Assembly: GCF_006351965.1 (NCBI RefSeq) | Contig: NZ_CP040932.1 | Span: forward strand, 496,001-560,000 | Direction: 5' to 3' | Length of the DNA stretch: 64,000 nt | From: Oceanicola sp. D3 | Lineage (GTDB): Bacteria; Pseudomonadota; Alphaproteobacteria; Rhodobacterales; Rhodobacteraceae | Part shown: positions 8,776 to 18,201 of the stretch, in pieces | How the letters are laid out: each line of letters begins with the position of its first letter | Position numbering within the stretch: the first letter of the stretch is position 1 | The notes under the pieces: generated by a model | What the model was told of the DNA's origin: nothing | Database searches by the model: none | What the model saw: only the letters and a program-made list of their open reading frames with translations | Position numbers and translations under genes: made by a program

Positions 8776-9924
8776 ATGGCGAAACTTTTGATCGGCACGA
8801 CCAAGGGTGCCTTCATCCTAGACGGGGCGCAGGACCGCTGCGGTTGGGCCGTGTCTGGCCCGCATTGCGACGCCTGGTGCATCAACCACGCCATCGGAGA
8901 CCCGGACACAGGCACCATCTGGGCGGGCGGTGGCAGCAGTTTTACCGGCGCGGGCATATGGCGCTCGCAGGATGGCGGCGCAACTTGGCAGAACACCCGG
9001 CTCACCAAGGGCGAGATGGATGATTGGGCGGCGGATGACCCCGACACGGCCAAGTTCTTCGGCATCACCGGCGCGCCGCTGCCCTTTGAGAGCGCCTTCA
9101 GCCAAGTCTGGTCTCTCAACTACGCGCACGGCACGCTCCACGCAGGCACCAAGCCCGCCAGCCTGCTGGCCAGCACCGACGGGGGCGCAACCTTTGAGGC
9201 GGTCGCGGGCCTCACCAACCACCCCTCCGCCGAAAGCTGGAGCCCCGGTGCGGCGGGGCTGACCCTGCACACCATCGTCGCCCACCCGACCGACCCGGCC
9301 AAAACGTGGGTGGCCCTCACTGCAGCCGGGGTGTTTGCCTCCGAAGACAGCGGCAAAAGCTGGGAGCGGCGCAACCGCCTCTCCAATGCCGAGGCCTGCG
9401 AGGGCCACAGCCACCCGGCGGCCCCGCAAGGCGGCGAAACCGGCCATTGCGTTCACAACATGATGCGCGCGCCGGGGCAGGGCGATCTGCTCTATCAGCA
9501 AAATCACCACGGCGTCTGGCGCTCGCCGGACGGTGGGCGCAGCTGGGAGGATATCACCCCCGGCCTGCCCTCCACCTTCGGCTTTCCGATCCGCGTTCAC
9601 CCGTCAGACCCGCACACCCTTTGGTGCATCCCGCTCAACGGAGACAGCCAAGGCCGCTTTCCGCCCGAAGCGGCCTGCGCCGTCTGGCGCTCGCGGGATG
9701 GGGGCGAAAGCTGGCAGGCGATGCGCAAGGGGCTGCCGCAAGAGGCCTGCTACTTCACCGTGCTGCGGCAGGCCATGGCAGGCGACAGCCGCACGCCTGC
9801 AGGCGTTTACTTCGGCACAAACAGCGGCTCGGTCTTTGCCAGCACAGATGAGGGCGACAGGTGGGATGAGATCGCACGCCACCTGCCCACCATCCTCGCG
9901 GTCGAAGTGATGGATGCGGCCTGA
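8776..9924 (+). CDS. Asp-box (BNR/sialidase-like) beta-propeller protein
   Basis: The 382-residue product has at least six Asp-box motifs of form S/T-x-D-x-G-x-T/S-W: SQDGGATW, STDGGATF, SEDSGKSW, SPDGGRSW, SRDGGESW and STDEGDRW, spaced along the chain as in a beta-propeller of the BNR/sortilin type. There is no signal peptide, so it is probably cytoplasmic. Conserved HNMM and CEGHSHP stretches may line a site, but the sialidase arginine triad is not evident, so glycosidase activity should not be assumed. GGGAGG lies about 9 nt before the ATG at 8776. It stands alone between two terminating units. Confidence 0.75.
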   Translation: MAKLLIGTTKGAFILDGAQDRCGWAVSGPHCDAWCINHAIGDPDTGTIWAGGGSSFTGAGIWRSQDGGATWQNTRLTKGEMDDWAADDPDTAKFFGITGAPLPFESAFSQVWSLNYAHGTLHAGTKPASLLASTDGGATFEAVAGLTNHPSAESWSPGAAGLTLHTIVAHPTDPAKTWVALTAAGVFASEDSGKSWERRNRLSNAEACEGHSHPAAPQGGETGHCVHNMMRAPGQGDLLYQQNHHGVWRSPDGGRSWEDITPGLPSTFGFPIRVHPSDPHTLWCIPLNGDSQGRFPPEAACAVWRSRDGGESWQAMRKGLPQEACYFTVLRQAMAGDSRTPAGVYFGTNSGSVFASTDEGDRWDEIARHLPTILAVEVMDAA

Positions 9925-9936
9925 GCCTGGCGGGCC

Positions 9937-10443
9937 TCAGGCGTGCGGGCTGGCATTTTCGATGTCATGCGGGGTGAGAAAGTGCAGCACCCGGCCCTGA
10001 CGCGGGGCAAGGTCGGCCCAATCCTTGATATCGAACTCGGCCACCGTGAGGGCGCAGGTCGGATAGTCGCCAAAGCGGCCATGCACCGGCGCATTGCGCA
10101 CCATCATCGCCGCCAGCGCACCCATACCGGGATTGTGGCCCACCATCATCACCCGCTCGCCTTCTGCCTTCTGAAGCGCGGCGAGCATCCGGTCGGGGCC
10201 TGCGTGATAGAGCCCGGGTGAATACTTCACCTCGGCCTCGAACTTCAGCAGCTCCCATGTTTCCACCGTGCGGGCCGCGGCGGAGCAAAGCACCAGATCG
10301 GGCGCAAGGCCGTTGGAGCGCATCCAGTCGCCCATCGCCGCCGCCCCGCGCCGCCCGCGGTCGTTCAGCGCCCTGTCAAAATCGTCTGCCAGCGGATCGT
10401 CCCAGCTGGATTTGGCGTGGCGGAGAAGCATGAGCTGACGCAT
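9937..10443 (-). CDS. SixA-like histidine phosphatase
   Basis: The 168-residue protein belongs to the histidine phosphatase superfamily and resembles SixA. It has LLRHAKSSW near the N-terminus (phospho-accepting His in RHA, the SixA variant of RHG) and GHNPGM (second catalytic His). E. coli SixA dephosphorylates phosphohistidine on a PTS protein or ArcB; the partner here is unknown. ATG at 10443 overlaps the ferredoxin stop as TGATG, so the gene is coupled to the preceding ferredoxin-argB pair. Confidence 0.82.
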   Translation of the reverse strand: MRQLMLLRHAKSSWDDPLADDFDRALNDRGRRGAAAMGDWMRSNGLAPDLVLCSAAARTVETWELLKFEAEVKYSPGLYHAGPDRMLAALQKAEGERVMMVGHNPGMGALAAMMVRNAPVHGRFGDYPTCALTVAEFDIKDWADLAPRQGRVLHFLTPHDIENASPHA

Positions 10444-11078
10444 CAATTCGTCCCGGGCTTGTGGAAATGTGACATGTGAAAAGCCGATTGCGCCTCTACC
10501 CTAGGGAAGGCGGCAGAGACAGGGCAAGCCCTTCTGACCTTGCAGCCCCGGCTCAGGCAATCGGCACCCGGCGGGGTGTTCAGATAGGCGTGGCAGGCGG
10601 CGGTATCGTAGCCATCCGGGCCAAGCGCGCCCACCGGGCAGGCGGTGAGGCAGGGTGCGTCACAGGCCTCGCAGGGGCGGGGTGCCGTAGCCTCGGGCAG
10701 GGCCAGCCGCTCGCTGAAGCGCAACGCCCCGCGAAAACTGGCCCAAAGCCCGGCGCGGTCATGCACCAGCAGGCGCACCGGGCTCTCCCAGCAGCGCCCC
10801 GTGGCCTGCGCCCAGCTCTGAAACGGGTGCCAAGGCGGCCCATCGAAGGGAAACAGCGCCTCCGCCCCAAGCGCCTCGGCCATCCCGCCGATCACCCGGC
10901 GCGACCAGCGATCTAGCGGGTCTTTGGCGTGCTCAAACTCGGGCGCGGCGCTCACATGCTCCCACACCCCGGCCCCGGGGCCGAGAAGCAGCAGCGTGCC
11001 GCCGTCATCCGGGTGGAAGCCGCCGTAGATTTCAAGGCGATGCTCCGCCGCAAGCCGGGCCGTTTCGTGATAGCTCAC
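10443..11078 (-). CDS. 4Fe-4S ferredoxin-like protein
   Basis: The 211-residue protein carries a Cys motif C-x2-C-x3-C-x3-CP ([17 protein letters not shown]) and a second Cys group ([13 protein letters not shown]), resembling the iron-sulfur part of QueG-type proteins, with an unassigned N-terminal region. The corrinoid-binding part of QueG is absent by length. Electron transfer is likely; the partner is unknown. It overlaps argB (ATGA) upstream and the SixA gene downstream, so the three are co-translated. Confidence 0.7.
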   Translation of the reverse strand: MSYHETARLAAEHRLEIYGGFHPDDGGTLLLLGPGAGVWEHVSAAPEFEHAKDPLDRWSRRVIGGMAEALGAEALFPFDGPPWHPFQSWAQATGRCWESPVRLLVHDRAGLWASFRGALRFSERLALPEATAPRPCEACDAPCLTACPVGALGPDGYDTAACHAYLNTPPGADCLSRGCKVRRACPVSAAFPRVEAQSAFHMSHFHKPGTN

Positions 11079-11944
11079 TTCACCTCGCGGCGGATCAGCG
11101 AGCCTGCGCCATGGTCGGTGAACAGCTCCAACAGCGCTGCATTGGGCGCGCGACCATCGAGGATCACCACGGCCCGCACCCCGCCCGCAATCGCATCCAG
11201 CGCGGTCTGCGTCTTGGGGATCATCCCGCCGGCAATTACGCCCTTGTCGGTCAGTTCTTTCACATTCTCCGGGCTCAGCTGGGTCATCACCTCGCCCTCG
11301 GCGTTCTTCACCCCGCTGACATCGGTGAGCAGCAGCAGCCGGTCGGCCTTGAGGGCGGCGGCTATGGCCCCGGCGGCGGTGTCGCCATTGACGTTGAAGG
11401 TTTCGCCATCGCGGCCCGCACCGAGCGGGGCGACCACGGGGATATAGCCATCGTCATGCAACTGGCGGATCACATCGGGCACCACCTCCACCGGTGTGCC
11501 AACAAGCCCAAGCTCCGGGTCTGTCGGGTCACAGACCATCATGTTGGCATCCTTACCCGAGAGCCCCACAGCGCGGCCGCCCTGCGCGTTGATCGCCTGC
11601 ACGATCCGCTTGTTCACAGTGCCCGAAAGCACCATCTCGACCACCTCTATGGTGGCCTCGTCGGTGACGCGCTTGCCCTTGATGAACTCGCTCTCAACGC
11701 CAAGCCGCTTGAGCATGTCGTTGATCATCGGCCCGCCGCCATGCACCACCACAGGATGCACGCCGACGAGGTTCATCAACACCACGTCGCGGGCAAAGCT
11801 GGCCATGCCCTCGTCAGAGCCCATGGCGTGGCCGCCGAGCTTGATAACAACAGTCGCGCCAACGTAGCGCTTGAGGTAGGGCAGGGCCTCGGAGAGGGTG
11901 CGGGCGGTGGCGATCCAGTCGCGGTTCATGCTTTGGGTCTTCAT
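11075..11944 (-). CDS. argB: Acetylglutamate kinase
   Basis: The 289-residue enzyme phosphorylates N-acetyl-L-glutamate in arginine biosynthesis. Family motifs are KLGGHAMG (about 35-42), the substrate loop HGGGPMIND, and [11 protein letters not shown] near the ATP site. The length is typical, and an N-terminal helix ([18 protein letters not shown]) of the kind linked to arginine-sensitive hexameric forms is present. ATG at 11944 is used; an ATG five codons later (11929) is possible. Confidence 0.95.
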   Translation of the reverse strand: MKTQSMNRDWIATARTLSEALPYLKRYVGATVVIKLGGHAMGSDEGMASFARDVVLMNLVGVHPVVVHGGGPMINDMLKRLGVESEFIKGKRVTDEATIEVVEMVLSGTVNKRIVQAINAQGGRAVGLSGKDANMMVCDPTDPELGLVGTPVEVVPDVIRQLHDDGYIPVVAPLGAGRDGETFNVNGDTAAGAIAAALKADRLLLLTDVSGVKNAEGEVMTQLSPENVKELTDKGVIAGGMIPKTQTALDAIAGGVRAVVILDGRAPNAALLELFTDHGAGSLIRREVK

Positions 11945-12017
11945 CTCTTGAGGCCTCGGAAGGATTTACCCTTCCTATGCCGCCCCGGCGGGCGTGCCAA
12001 GCCTCACCGTCGGAGTG

Positions 12018-12098
12018 GGGGCGCTGCCCCGTCGCCATTGGGCTGGACCCAATGGCGCCACAAAGGCGGCCCCCGGGGATATTTACAGCAAGAAAATG
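12018..12098. repeat. Intergenic palindromic element with GATATTT tail
   Basis: Between engB and argB a small hairpin (GGGGC/GCCCC, 12018-12030) is followed by a perfect 10-bp stem (CGCCATTGGG 12033-12042, CCCAATGGCG 12048-12057, 5-nt loop). Then comes GGCCCCCGGGGATATTT and GCAAGAAAATGA. A GATATTT...CAAGAA tail like this recurs between genes in many Rhodobacteraceae genomes, from memory. It may be a transcription-end element for engB; its role is inferred. Confidence 0.5.
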
Positions 12099-12112
12099 AT
12101 CAGGCGCGGGGC

Positions 12113-12778
12113 CTAACCCTCCAGCGTGATCCGGCGGACGATAGCACGCAGGGTGGCAATGCCATCGCCCTTTTCGCTGGAGGTCAGCACGATCTCGGGG
12201 AAAGCCGCAGGGTGCTTTTGCAGCGCCGCGCGGGTTTGCTCCAGCACCTTGGCGCGGTCTTTTTCCTTCACCTTGTCGGATTTGGTCATGACGACCTGAA
12301 AGGTGACGGCGGCGCTGTCGAGCAGGCTCATGATCTCGTCGTCCACGGCCTTCACGCCATGGCGACAGTCGATCAGCACGAAGGCGCGGCGCAGGGTGAC
12401 GCGGCCCTGAAGGTAGCTCTTGAGCAGACGCTGCCATTTTTCGACCACCGGGATGGGGGCCTTGGCAAACCCGTAGCCGGGCAGGTCGACCAGAAAGGCC
12501 TGCTCGGCAAGGTCGAAATAGTTGATCTCCTGCGTCCGACCCGGCGTGTTGGAGGCCCGCGCCAGCGCCCTGCGCCCGGTGAGCGCGTTGATCAGGCTTG
12601 ATTTGCCCACGTTGGAGCGCCCGGCAAAGCACACCTCGGGACGGTCGGCGGGGGGCAGGCCGTCCATCGCGACCACGCCTTTGACAAAGGTGATCTCGCC
12701 AGCAAACAGCTTGCGGGCGGCCTCTTCGGAGGGGGCATCAGGCGCTTCGGCCAGCGGGAAGGGGAGGGGCGCGCTCAT
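12113..12778 (-). CDS. engB: Ribosome biogenesis GTP-binding protein YihA/YsxC (EngB)
   Basis: The 221-residue TRAFAC GTPase shows G1 [11 protein letters not shown]3 [10 protein letters not shown]4 TKSDK and G5 SSEKGDG. This family assists late 50S subunit assembly and is often essential. An N-terminal extension of about 50 residues precedes the G domain. ATG at 12778 overlaps the MOSC stop (ATGA), placing it in the yidC-MOSC-engB run. Confidence 0.93.
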   Translation of the reverse strand: MSAPLPFPLAEAPDAPSEEAARKLFAGEITFVKGVVAMDGLPPADRPEVCFAGRSNVGKSSLINALTGRRALARASNTPGRTQEINYFDLAEQAFLVDLPGYGFAKAPIPVVEKWQRLLKSYLQGRVTLRRAFVLIDCRHGVKAVDDEIMSLLDSAAVTFQVVMTKSDKVKEKDRAKVLEQTRAALQKHPAAFPEIVLTSSEKGDGIATLRAIVRRITLEG

Positions 12779-13521
12779 GCCTGCACCTCCGCGCCCTCGG
12801 CAATGCGCCCGCCTTTCAGCACTTCGCAGCGGATCGAAAAATCCTTGTGGCCGAAACGGGATGCGAGGGTTTTGACCGTCGGCACATCGCGCTCGCCGGT
12901 CTCGGGGTTGGTCATGGTCATCGGGCAGCGCTGGGTGCGTTCGACGCCGCGCAGCACCGCCTCACCCACTTTGAACTCGCGCCCGATCCACTCGAACTCT
13001 TCCCAAGCCTCCAGCCCCTCAACCCAAAGGTTGCCACGCCAGCGCAGCGGGGTGATCTCCTGGCCGAGTGCCTCTTCCACGGCGCGGTGGCTGGCCATGG
13101 AAAACAGGGTGACAGAGGCAAACGCGCTGTCGGTAAAGCCGCGCCCGGGCAGGGCAACCAGCCGCGCGGGTTTGGGCAGACCCTCGGGGGCCAGTGGCAT
13201 GGTCCACTCCACAAAGCGGGCGGCATCGGCCGCGTCATCGGGGTTGAAGCGCAGCTCGCCCAGCTTGGGGTGGGTGACCGTCACGTCCGGCCCCGCCTCA
13301 TCGAGCACCACGTTGAAGGGGCAAAGCCGCGGGCGGTGGGTGGTGATGGCAAAGTTGCTGCACCGCTCCCAATCACCGTCAAAGGCGCTGTCTTCATGCG
13401 CCACGGCCCAGCGGCGATCGAAGGGCATCGACTCGCCCGCCTTAAGCTCCACCTCGCCCACACGCTCGCGCCCGTGGCTCTTGATCGGATGGCGCCAGAT
13501 CTGGGCGAGCGTTGCGCTCAC
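12775..13521 (-). CDS. MOSC domain protein
   Basis: The 248-residue protein has an N-terminal MOSC beta-barrel segment ([22 protein letters not shown]) and a C-terminal MOSC core containing [16 protein letters not shown] and [19 protein letters not shown] proteins handle molybdenum-cofactor sulfur or reduce N-hydroxylated compounds; the conserved Cys in RTQRCPMT is in the expected place. The physiological substrate is unknown. ATGA overlaps link it to yidC upstream and engB downstream. Confidence 0.85.
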   Translation of the reverse strand: MSATLAQIWRHPIKSHGRERVGEVELKAGESMPFDRRWAVAHEDSAFDGDWERCSNFAITTHRPRLCPFNVVLDEAGPDVTVTHPKLGELRFNPDDAADAARFVEWTMPLAPEGLPKPARLVALPGRGFTDSAFASVTLFSMASHRAVEEALGQEITPLRWRGNLWVEGLEAWEEFEWIGREFKVGEAVLRGVERTQRCPMTMTNPETGERDVPTVKTLASRFGHKDFSIRCEVLKGGRIAEGAEVQA

Positions 13522-15362
13522 TTCTTGCTGCCCGGCTTGCTGTCAGCGTTGGCAGCGTCCCCCTTGGGCTTTCGCTTGAAGCTCTTCTTGATGTTGCCAA
13601 ACACGTCGGGCTTGTGCCCGTGGGTGCGCATGATCGTGTACTGCTGGATGAAGGTGATCGTGTTGTTCGCAATCCAGTAGACCACGAGGCCGGAGGCAAA
13701 GCCGCCGAGCATGAACATGAACACCCAGGGCATCCAGGCGAAGATCATCTGCTGAGTCGGGTCGGTGGGGGCGGGGTTCAGCTTTTGCTGGAGCCACATC
13801 GAGATACCGAGCAGCAGCGGCAGGATGCCGATGAAGACCAGCGCCATGATCGAGCCTGGCTCGGGGTTGGCCCAGGGCAGCAACCCGTAGAGGTTGAACA
13901 GCGAGGTCGGGTCGGGCTGCGAAAGGTCGCGGAACGGGCCGAAGAAGGAGGCCTGGCGCAGTTCGAGCGTGACGAAGATCACCTTGTAGAGCGAAAAGAA
14001 GATCGGGATCTGCAACAAGATCGGCAGGCAGCCCGAAGCCGGGTTCACCTTTTCTTTCTTGTAGAGCGCCATCATCTCCTTTTGCAGCTTCTGGCGGTCG
14101 TCACCGGCCTTTTCCTTGAGCTTCTCCATCTCGGGTTGAAGCTCTTTCATCTTGGCCATAGAGACGTAGCTCTTGTAGGCCAGCGGGAAGAGGATTGCCT
14201 TGATCAGGAAGGTCAGCGCGATGATCGCGAGGCCCATGTTGCCGATCAGGCCGTTGAGCCAGTGCAGGCCCCGGAAGATCGGCTTGGTCAGCATCCAGAA
14301 CCAGCCCCAGTCGACCGTGTTGACGAAATCGACGAAGCCGAGGTCATCCTGGTAGTGCTTGATGACTTCCCATTCCTTCGCGCCGGCAAAGAGGTGGCTG
14401 CGCGAAGTCACGGTGGCCCCCGGTGCAACGTCCATCGTGGGCTGCTTGCTGAGGGTCTGGTAGATGTCGCCGCGGGGCTTGTAGCTGACCGAGAGCGTGG
14501 CGGGCTGGCCCGGCTCGGGGATGAGGTTGGTCATCCAGTAGTGGTCGGTGAAGCCGATCCAGCCGTCGGTGACGTTCTCAAACACCTCGCCGGTGCCGGT
14601 GAAATCGGTGACGTTGTCGTAATCCTCGATCACCAGCTCGCCCTCATGCTGGCCAATGACGCCTTCGTGGATGACGAAGAAGTTGGTCAGCTCGGGCAGG
14701 CCGTGGCGGTTGATGATGGCATAGGGCTGGGCGCGGACGGCGGCGCTGGTGGGGTTTTCAACCGATTGCTCGACGGTGATCAAAAACTCGTCGTCCACCT
14801 CCATCAGGCGGCGGAAGATCAGGCCCGAGGGGCTGTCCCAGCGCAGGGTGACGGGGGTTTGGGCGGTGAGGGTTTCGCCCTCTTCCACGGTCCATTCCGT
14901 GTCGTCGCCCGGAACGTCCTCAAGGGTGAGGCCCGCGCCGGGGGCCCAGCCGTAGAGCGCGTAATAGGGGTTGGTCTCGCCCACGGGCGAAAGCAGGCGC
15001 ACGATTTCTTCGCTGTCGACATCCACGGTGTAGCGCTTGAGGCTCACGTCATCCACGCGCCCGCCAATCAGGCTGATCGAGCCGGAGAGGTTGCGGGTGT
15101 CGATGGTCAGGCGCGGGGCGTCGGCCACGGCATCAGGGCCGGCACCGTTGCCAGAGGCCGCCGGGGCCGAGCCATCGGCGCTTCCCGGCACGGTCGTATT
15201 GCCGTCTGCCACTGTCGGCGTGCCATCGGCTGTTTGCTCTGCGCCGGGGGGGGCGTTCGGGTCCAGCGGAGGCTCTTCCGGCGGGAAGATGATGAACCAG
15301 GCCAAGATCACCAGGAAGCTGAGCGCCGTGGCGAGAATGAGGTTCTTGTTCTGGTCGTCCAT
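13518..15362 (-). CDS. yidC: Membrane protein insertase YidC
   Basis: The 614-residue insertase has an N-terminal TM helix (NLILATALSFLVILAWFII), a large periplasmic P1 domain, and the C-terminal five-TM core with PLAYKSYVSMAKMKELQPEM and the GCLPILLQIPIFFSLYKVIF stretch. It inserts inner-membrane proteins alone or with SecYEG. The tail is basic (KKSFKRKPKG). The N-terminal loop after TM1 is Pro/Gly/Ala-rich low complexity. yidD, rnpA and rpmH, usually next to yidC, are here about 5.5 kb upstream on the same strand. Confidence 0.97.
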   Translation of the reverse strand: MDDQNKNLILATALSFLVILAWFIIFPPEEPPLDPNAPPGAEQTADGTPTVADGNTTVPGSADGSAPAASGNGAGPDAVADAPRLTIDTRNLSGSISLIGGRVDDVSLKRYTVDVDSEEIVRLLSPVGETNPYYALYGWAPGAGLTLEDVPGDDTEWTVEEGETLTAQTPVTLRWDSPSGLIFRRLMEVDDEFLITVEQSVENPTSAAVRAQPYAIINRHGLPELTNFFVIHEGVIGQHEGELVIEDYDNVTDFTGTGEVFENVTDGWIGFTDHYWMTNLIPEPGQPATLSVSYKPRGDIYQTLSKQPTMDVAPGATVTSRSHLFAGAKEWEVIKHYQDDLGFVDFVNTVDWGWFWMLTKPIFRGLHWLNGLIGNMGLAIIALTFLIKAILFPLAYKSYVSMAKMKELQPEMEKLKEKAGDDRQKLQKEMMALYKKEKVNPASGCLPILLQIPIFFSLYKVIFVTLELRQASFFGPFRDLSQPDPTSLFNLYGLLPWANPEPGSIMALVFIGILPLLLGISMWLQQKLNPAPTDPTQQMIFAWMPWVFMFMLGGFASGLVVYWIANNTITFIQQYTIMRTHGHKPDVFGNIKKSFKRKPKGDAANADSKPGSKK

Positions 15363-15463
15363 GCAGAAGTACCGCGCGCTGAATTCAAGTTGCGCCGGTT
15401 CAATCGCCCAAGGGCCGAAAGGTCAAGCCGAAAGGGCGGAAATGTTACTGCGCAGGGGCTGCG

Positions 15464-17005
15464 TCACTCCCGCGCAAGGCCCTTGAGAATCGGGGTTTCG
15501 ACGATCTTGGCGTTGTGTTTTTCGGCCCAGGCGATGGTGTCTTCAAAGGGCATGGGCCGGGCAAGGCCAAAGCCCTGGATATGGCCGCAGCCCAGTTGCG
15601 CCAGCATCGCATGCTCGCCAATGCTCTCCACGCCTTCCGCCAGCGTATCAAGGTCGAGCTGCTCGGCCATGAGCAGGATCGCCGAAACCAGCTTCTGTTG
15701 CTCCCGGTCCTCGTGAACGCGCATCACAAAGCTGCGGTCAATCTTCAGGCGGCTCACCGCAAAACGGCGGATCGAGCTGATGGAGGCGTGGCCGGTGCCA
15801 AAATCGTCAAGATCCACCGGGCAACCCATGGTGGCGAGGTTGGCGATGTTGCGGGTGATGGTGTCGTCATCGTTATCGGCCACCACCGATTCCAGCACTT
15901 CGATGGTGATCCGCTCTGGGGCAAGGTCAAAGCGGTCGAGCTCCCATTTCACCCGGTCGCCCAGCTTGGGGTTGCGCAGCTCGGCGGCAGAAAAGTTGAC
16001 CCCAACCGTAGGAATCTTCACCCCCGCCCTGTCCCATGCGCGCAGCGCGGCGCAGCTGTGGTGCAGCATCACCTCGCCCAGCCGTTCCATCAGCCCGGCT
16101 TGCTCGATGGCGGGCAAAAAATCTGCCGGGGCGATCATCCCGCGATCCGGGTGCAGCCAGCGGGCCAAGGCCTCCATCCCGGTGATCTTGCCGGTGTCGG
16201 TCGAGATCTGCGGTTGAAACCATGGCTTGATCTGGCCTTCGGAAAAGGCTGTCAGCAAATCGTCCACCAGCGCGTGGCGGGCGCTGATCTGGGCCTGCAT
16301 CTCGCGGGAATAGGCGCGGGTGCCGCCCGGCCCGTTGGCGCGGGCCTCCTCGGCGGCAATCTCGGCGGCCCCGAGCAGGGAGGGGGCGGTTTGCTGGGGT
16401 GCGCGGGTGTTGAGGCAAAAACCGATGGATACGCTCACATGCACCGAGGTCGCATCAATACTCACGGCCTGCCCGGCGGTGCCCTGCAATCGCTCTGCAA
16501 TGTTCAGCGCAACATCAAGGTCGATCCGGCGCACCGGGTCGAGCGCCACGGCAAAGCGGGGGCCGTCCAGCCGCGCGGCAAAATCCGCGCCGCGCATCGC
16601 GCTTTCAATTCGCTCGCCGGTGCGGCGCAGCACAATCTCTGCGCCGGTCTTGCCAACCCGGTCCACCAGCTCTGCCCAGTCGTCGATTTCCAGCACAAAA
16701 CAGGCGGTCGACCAGTTCTGCGCCTCGGCGCGGGGAATCGCCTCGCCCAACAGATCAAGAAAGTCCTCGCGCAACAGCAGGTCGGTCGCGCCATCGCGCC
16801 GCCCGGCCCCGCCCTTTTCAAACAGCCCGCCCATCATCGCCAGTACGGGAAACAGCAGCGCGGCGATCAGAATCACCCCTTCGCCGCCAAACCAGTAGCC
16901 CGCGAGCATCAGCGCCGGTAGAAAGGTGATCATCTGTGGCCGGAAAAATCCCTGACGCAGCACCCGCCGCAATTTCAGAACGCTGGCCTTCAGCCCTTGC
17001 ATCAT
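15464..17005 (-). CDS. EAL-domain c-di-GMP phosphodiesterase with degenerate GGDEF
   Basis: The 513-residue protein has two N-terminal TM segments, a GGDEF-like domain and a C-terminal EAL domain. The GGDEF active-site motif is replaced by DGPRF (about residue 146), so cyclase activity is not expected. The EAL domain keeps EAL (about 278), the Asn of VNFSAAELRN, DDFGTG (about 399), LKIDRSF, EGVES and the final Gln (HIQGFG), so hydrolysis of c-di-GMP is likely. The ATG at 17005 has GAGG 6 nt upstream; a GTG 13 codons earlier is possible. It lies between ttcA and yidC. Confidence 0.9.
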   Translation of the reverse strand: MMQGLKASVLKLRRVLRQGFFRPQMITFLPALMLAGYWFGGEGVILIAALLFPVLAMMGGLFEKGGAGRRDGATDLLLREDFLDLLGEAIPRAEAQNWSTACFVLEIDDWAELVDRVGKTGAEIVLRRTGERIESAMRGADFAARLDGPRFAVALDPVRRIDLDVALNIAERLQGTAGQAVSIDATSVHVSVSIGFCLNTRAPQQTAPSLLGAAEIAAEEARANGPGGTRAYSREMQAQISARHALVDDLLTAFSEGQIKPWFQPQISTDTGKITGMEALARWLHPDRGMIAPADFLPAIEQAGLMERLGEVMLHHSCAALRAWDRAGVKIPTVGVNFSAAELRNPKLGDRVKWELDRFDLAPERITIEVLESVVADNDDDTITRNIANLATMGCPVDLDDFGTGHASISSIRRFAVSRLKIDRSFVMRVHEDREQQKLVSAILLMAEQLDLDTLAEGVESIGEHAMLAQLGCGHIQGFGLARPMPFEDTIAWAEKHNAKIVETPILKGLARE

Positions 17006-17070
17006 GACGCCCTCATGCCTTTGCGGCCCGGTCGGAGCCGCCACGCGGGCAAGCTAGGCAATCGGCGTGA

Positions 17071-17970
17071 TCAGTTTCTTAAGACGGGTGGGGCGATTTC
17101 ATTCGAATTTTCACTATCGTCTTGAACCCGCCGCTCCAGCCCCATGAAATCAAAGATCGCCGGGTCGAGCAGATGCGAGGGGCGGGTGTTCATCAGGGCG
17201 CGAAACATCTTTTGCCGCCGGCCCGGATGATTGGCCTCCCATTGGTCGAGCAGCGCCTTTACCTGCTGGCGCTGCAGCCCGTCCTGCGAGCCGCAAAGGT
17301 CACAGGGAATGATCGGGTAGTTCATCGCCGCCGCGAACTTCTCGCAATCCGCTTCGGCCACATGGGCGAGTGGGCGATAAACAAACAGATCGCCCTCCTC
17401 GTTCACCAGCTTGGGCGGCATGGTGGCCAGCCGCGAGCCGTGGAAGAGGTTCATGAAAAAGGTTTCGAGGATGTCATCGCGGTGATGGCCCAGCACCACC
17501 GCCGAGCAGCCCTCTTCCCGTGCAATCCGATACAGGTTGCCACGCCGCAGCCGCGAGCAAAGGGCGCACATGGTCCGCCCGGCAGGCACCTTGTCTACCA
17601 CGATGGAATAGGTGTCTTGATACTCCACCCGGTGCGGCACGCCCATCTTTTCAAGAAACGCGGGCAACACCGTTGAGGGAAAGCCCGGCTGCCCCTGATC
17701 GAGGTTGCAGGCCAGCAGATCCACCGGCAGCAGCCCACGCCATTGCAGCTCGTGGAGCACGGCCAGCAGGGTGTAGCTGTCTTTGCCGCCGCTCAGGCAG
17801 ACCAGCCAGCGTGGCTTGTCCTGCGCCCCTCCGGCGCGACGCTCCACCATCCCGTATTGCTCGATCGCCTCCCGCGTATCGCGCACAAGCCGCTTGCGGA
17901 GCTTCTTGAACTCCGTGGTCGAGGGGGCACCGTGAAACAGCGGGTGAATATCGTCGGATTCGTCGAGCAT
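17071..17970 (-). CDS. ttcA: tRNA 2-thiocytidine biosynthesis protein TtcA
   Basis: The 299-residue protein has the PP-loop SGGKDS and two CxxC pairs (CALC in [12 protein letters not shown] and CDLC in CDLCGSQDG) that hold the iron-sulfur cluster of TtcA, which makes 2-thiocytidine at position 32 of tRNA. The ATG at 17970 gives [12 protein letters not shown], matching the family start; an ATG 15 codons upstream is possible. Length is typical. Confidence 0.93.
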   Translation of the reverse strand: MLDESDDIHPLFHGAPSTTEFKKLRKRLVRDTREAIEQYGMVERRAGGAQDKPRWLVCLSGGKDSYTLLAVLHELQWRGLLPVDLLACNLDQGQPGFPSTVLPAFLEKMGVPHRVEYQDTYSIVVDKVPAGRTMCALCSRLRRGNLYRIAREEGCSAVVLGHHRDDILETFFMNLFHGSRLATMPPKLVNEEGDLFVYRPLAHVAEADCEKFAAAMNYPIIPCDLCGSQDGLQRQQVKALLDQWEANHPGRRQKMFRALMNTRPSHLLDPAIFDFMGLERRVQDDSENSNEIAPPVLRN

Positions 17971-18201
17971 GGGCAGCCTATGCCAGAAACCGGGGCCTTG
18001 GGGAAGCGGGCCCACACGTTCAAACCAAGCCTCCGTGAACCCGCAAAAACCTGCGGAGCCGAGCGCCCGGTTTGAGCGACATCCTGCGCGTTTGCGCCCT
18101 CAGGCCGGGGGAAAGCCACACGCCGGAACAGCCGGGCCGCCCCGCCGTTGTCGCCCTACACCAGCGGCACACGTCGCCGCGGAAACTGAAATGGAGGAAC
18201 C

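Noticed and set aside
8776-9924. Sialidase annotation for the Asp-box protein
   Set aside because: Asp-boxes alone do not indicate sialidase activity; the catalytic Arg triad and leader were not evident.
13512-15716. Long plus-strand open frame (about 730 codons) opposite yidC
   Set aside because: Shadow of yidC; composition is His/Arg/Glu-rich with no domain and no ribosome binding site.
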